Assembly: GCA_050014895.1 (NCBI GenBank)
Contig: JBEKCL010000226.1
Coordinates: 1-5,403 of the forward strand
Length of the DNA stretch: 5,403 nt
Source of the DNA: JAFGLP01 sp050014895
GTDB taxonomy: Bacteria > Chloroflexota > Dehalococcoidia > GIF9 > UBA5629
Reading direction: 5' to 3'
The notes under the pieces were generated by a model. That model had not been told where the DNA came from, searched no databases, and was given only the letters and a program-made list of their open reading frames with translations. Positions 4,707 to 5,403 of the stretch are shown here, in pieces (the first letter of the stretch is position 1; each line of letters starts with the position of its first letter). The position numbers were made by a program, and so were the translations under genes.

Positions 4707-4737
4707 AAGGTAATATTGTTACCTTTCTTTATTTTCC
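4707..4737 (+). terminator. terminator-like hairpin after the tRNA relic
   Basis: AAGGTAA (4707-4713) pairs perfectly with TTACCTT (4719-4725) around TATTG, and a T-rich tract (TTCTTTATTTT) follows. It begins two bases after the tRNA 3' end, where a tRNA terminator would be. The stem has only two G-C pairs, so it would be weak. Confidence 0.5.
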
Positions 4738-4799
4738 TCTTCTGTTGATCTCAGCAGCATTAAATATACATCAGCAAGTATGTTCAACCACGAATAAAA

Positions 4800-4820
4800 A
4801 TGCCTGATTTTTATAGGCAT
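4800..4820 (-). terminator. hairpin with a T-run on the minus strand
   Basis: ATGCCT (4800-4805) and AGGCAT (4815-4820) pair around a 9-base loop. On the minus strand the stem is followed by TTTTATT, the shape of an intrinsic terminator for leftward transcription, but no leftward gene lies to its right in this window. On the plus strand no T-run follows, so there it would only be a leader hairpin upstream of the methyltransferase gene. Confidence 0.4.
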
Positions 4821-4905
4821 GTCAGATTTGAAATGTTAACCTTCCAGTAGTAATATGAGCTACATAAACTGGTATCATGGGTTTGATAAATCGATAGAAG
4901 TCAAA

Positions 4906-5403
4906 ATGGCAAAACAAAGTGTTAGCAATACGGCACTTGGTGCAGCTATATGCCGATTAATCGAACAGTACGAGCCCGAGGAAACGCTACTGTTCAGTGA
5001 TCCGATAGTCAAAGACCTTGTTGGCGCACCCATCCGGCTGCTCATGCGTTCAGCTCGCATGCGAAATTTCACAGTCCGACAAACTGATGCAGCCGCAACT
5101 GGGATTTACGGAGCGCAGATCTGCCGAACCCGCTTTATTGATGATGTAATCCAGCCTGCCCTTTTGGAGGGGATTGGGCAAGTGGTGATACTAGGTGCAG
5201 GGTTTGACACTCGTCCTTATCGATTGCCTGGGATGGAGCGAGTGATTGTGTTTGAAGTTGATTTGCCTGCAGTACAAAACAACAAGAAGAATAGGCTCAA
5301 GAAACATTATGGACACTTGCCGAAAAACGTTATCTTCATACCGATAGATTTCGATACGCAGTCTTTGGAAACCATTCTTACTAGCTCAGCCTTCGACCCT
5401 TCC
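4906..5403 (+). CDS. SAM-dependent methyltransferase, LCM/TIGR00027 type (partial)
   Basis: The frame is open from ATG 4906 to the right edge: 166 codons with no stop, and the C-terminus lies outside. The protein shows SNTALGAAICRLIEQ (7-21), RTRFIDD (74-80), the SAM-binding motif I VVILGAGFDTRPYRL (93-107), VFEVDLPAVQ (115-124) with acidic D119 to hold the SAM ribose, and IPIDFD (145-150). These are in the order of the leucine carboxyl methyltransferase-like family of class I methyltransferases (usually about 270-310 aa), so a little over half is present. Its substrate is unknown; many members are annotated only as putative O-methyltransferases. The SD is weak (AGAAG, 4896-4900). An in-frame ATG at 4855 would add 17 residues (MSYINWYHGFDKSIEVK) and has no SD, so 4906 is preferred but not certain. 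Confidence 0.9.
   Translation, partial: MAKQSVSNTALGAAICRLIEQYEPEETLLFSDPIVKDLVGAPIRLLMRSARMRNFTVRQTDAAATGIYGAQICRTRFIDDVIQPALLEGIGQVVILGAGFDTRPYRLPGMERVIVFEVDLPAVQNNKKNRLKKHYGHLPKNVIFIPIDFDTQSLETILTSSAFDPS

Noticed and set aside
4875..5072. 65-aa minus-strand ORF inside the methyltransferase
   Set aside because: Antisense to a frame with SAM-binding motif I and family signatures.

Overview
The window looks like a piece of a bacterial chromosome with short genes, good Shine-Dalgarno (SD) sites (GGAGG or GGGAGG) in front of several of them, and no CRISPR array, insertion sequence or phage structural gene. The set of genes, and my recollection of similar uncharacterised proteins, suggests an uncultured Chloroflexota (Dehalococcoidia-like) bacterium, held with low confidence because no taxonomic marker is present.

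Left third (1-1392): an accessory-looking stretch of small genes. A possible C-terminal fragment of an upstream gene ends by ATGA overlap on a small secreted protein (112-447) built from three 26-residue repeats. A gap without a recognisable gene follows, then a strong-SD 27-codon membrane peptide on the minus strand (760-843). A 61-aa helical hypothetical protein (961-1146, plus) diverges from it, and its end overlaps a possible 58-aa minus-strand ORF (1116-1292).

Middle (1393-3998): a 262-aa conserved-type hypothetical whose N-terminus resembles an L7/L12 or ClpS-like alpha/beta fold (plus). It converges on a HAD-family hydrolase (minus, 2270-3025). The HAD gene diverges, through a 136-bp promoter region, from an alpha/beta hydrolase of the monoacylglycerol lipase type (plus, 3162-3998). 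Both hydrolases have complete catalytic residues and a visibly higher GC than their surroundings.

Right third (3999-5403): a short FMN-binding split-barrel (PNPOx-like) protein on the minus strand, best started at a TTG codon with a strong SD. Next come a decayed tRNA-Ala(TGC) gene with a terminator-like hairpin behind it and an AT-rich stretch with a second hairpin. The window ends inside a SAM-dependent methyltransferase of the LCM/TIGR00027 type, whose first 166 codons are present.

The genes do not form one pathway. The layout is of single-gene units in alternating directions. The most interesting items are the repeat-built secreted peptide, the tRNA relic, and the small hydrophobic peptide with an unusually good ribosome binding site.
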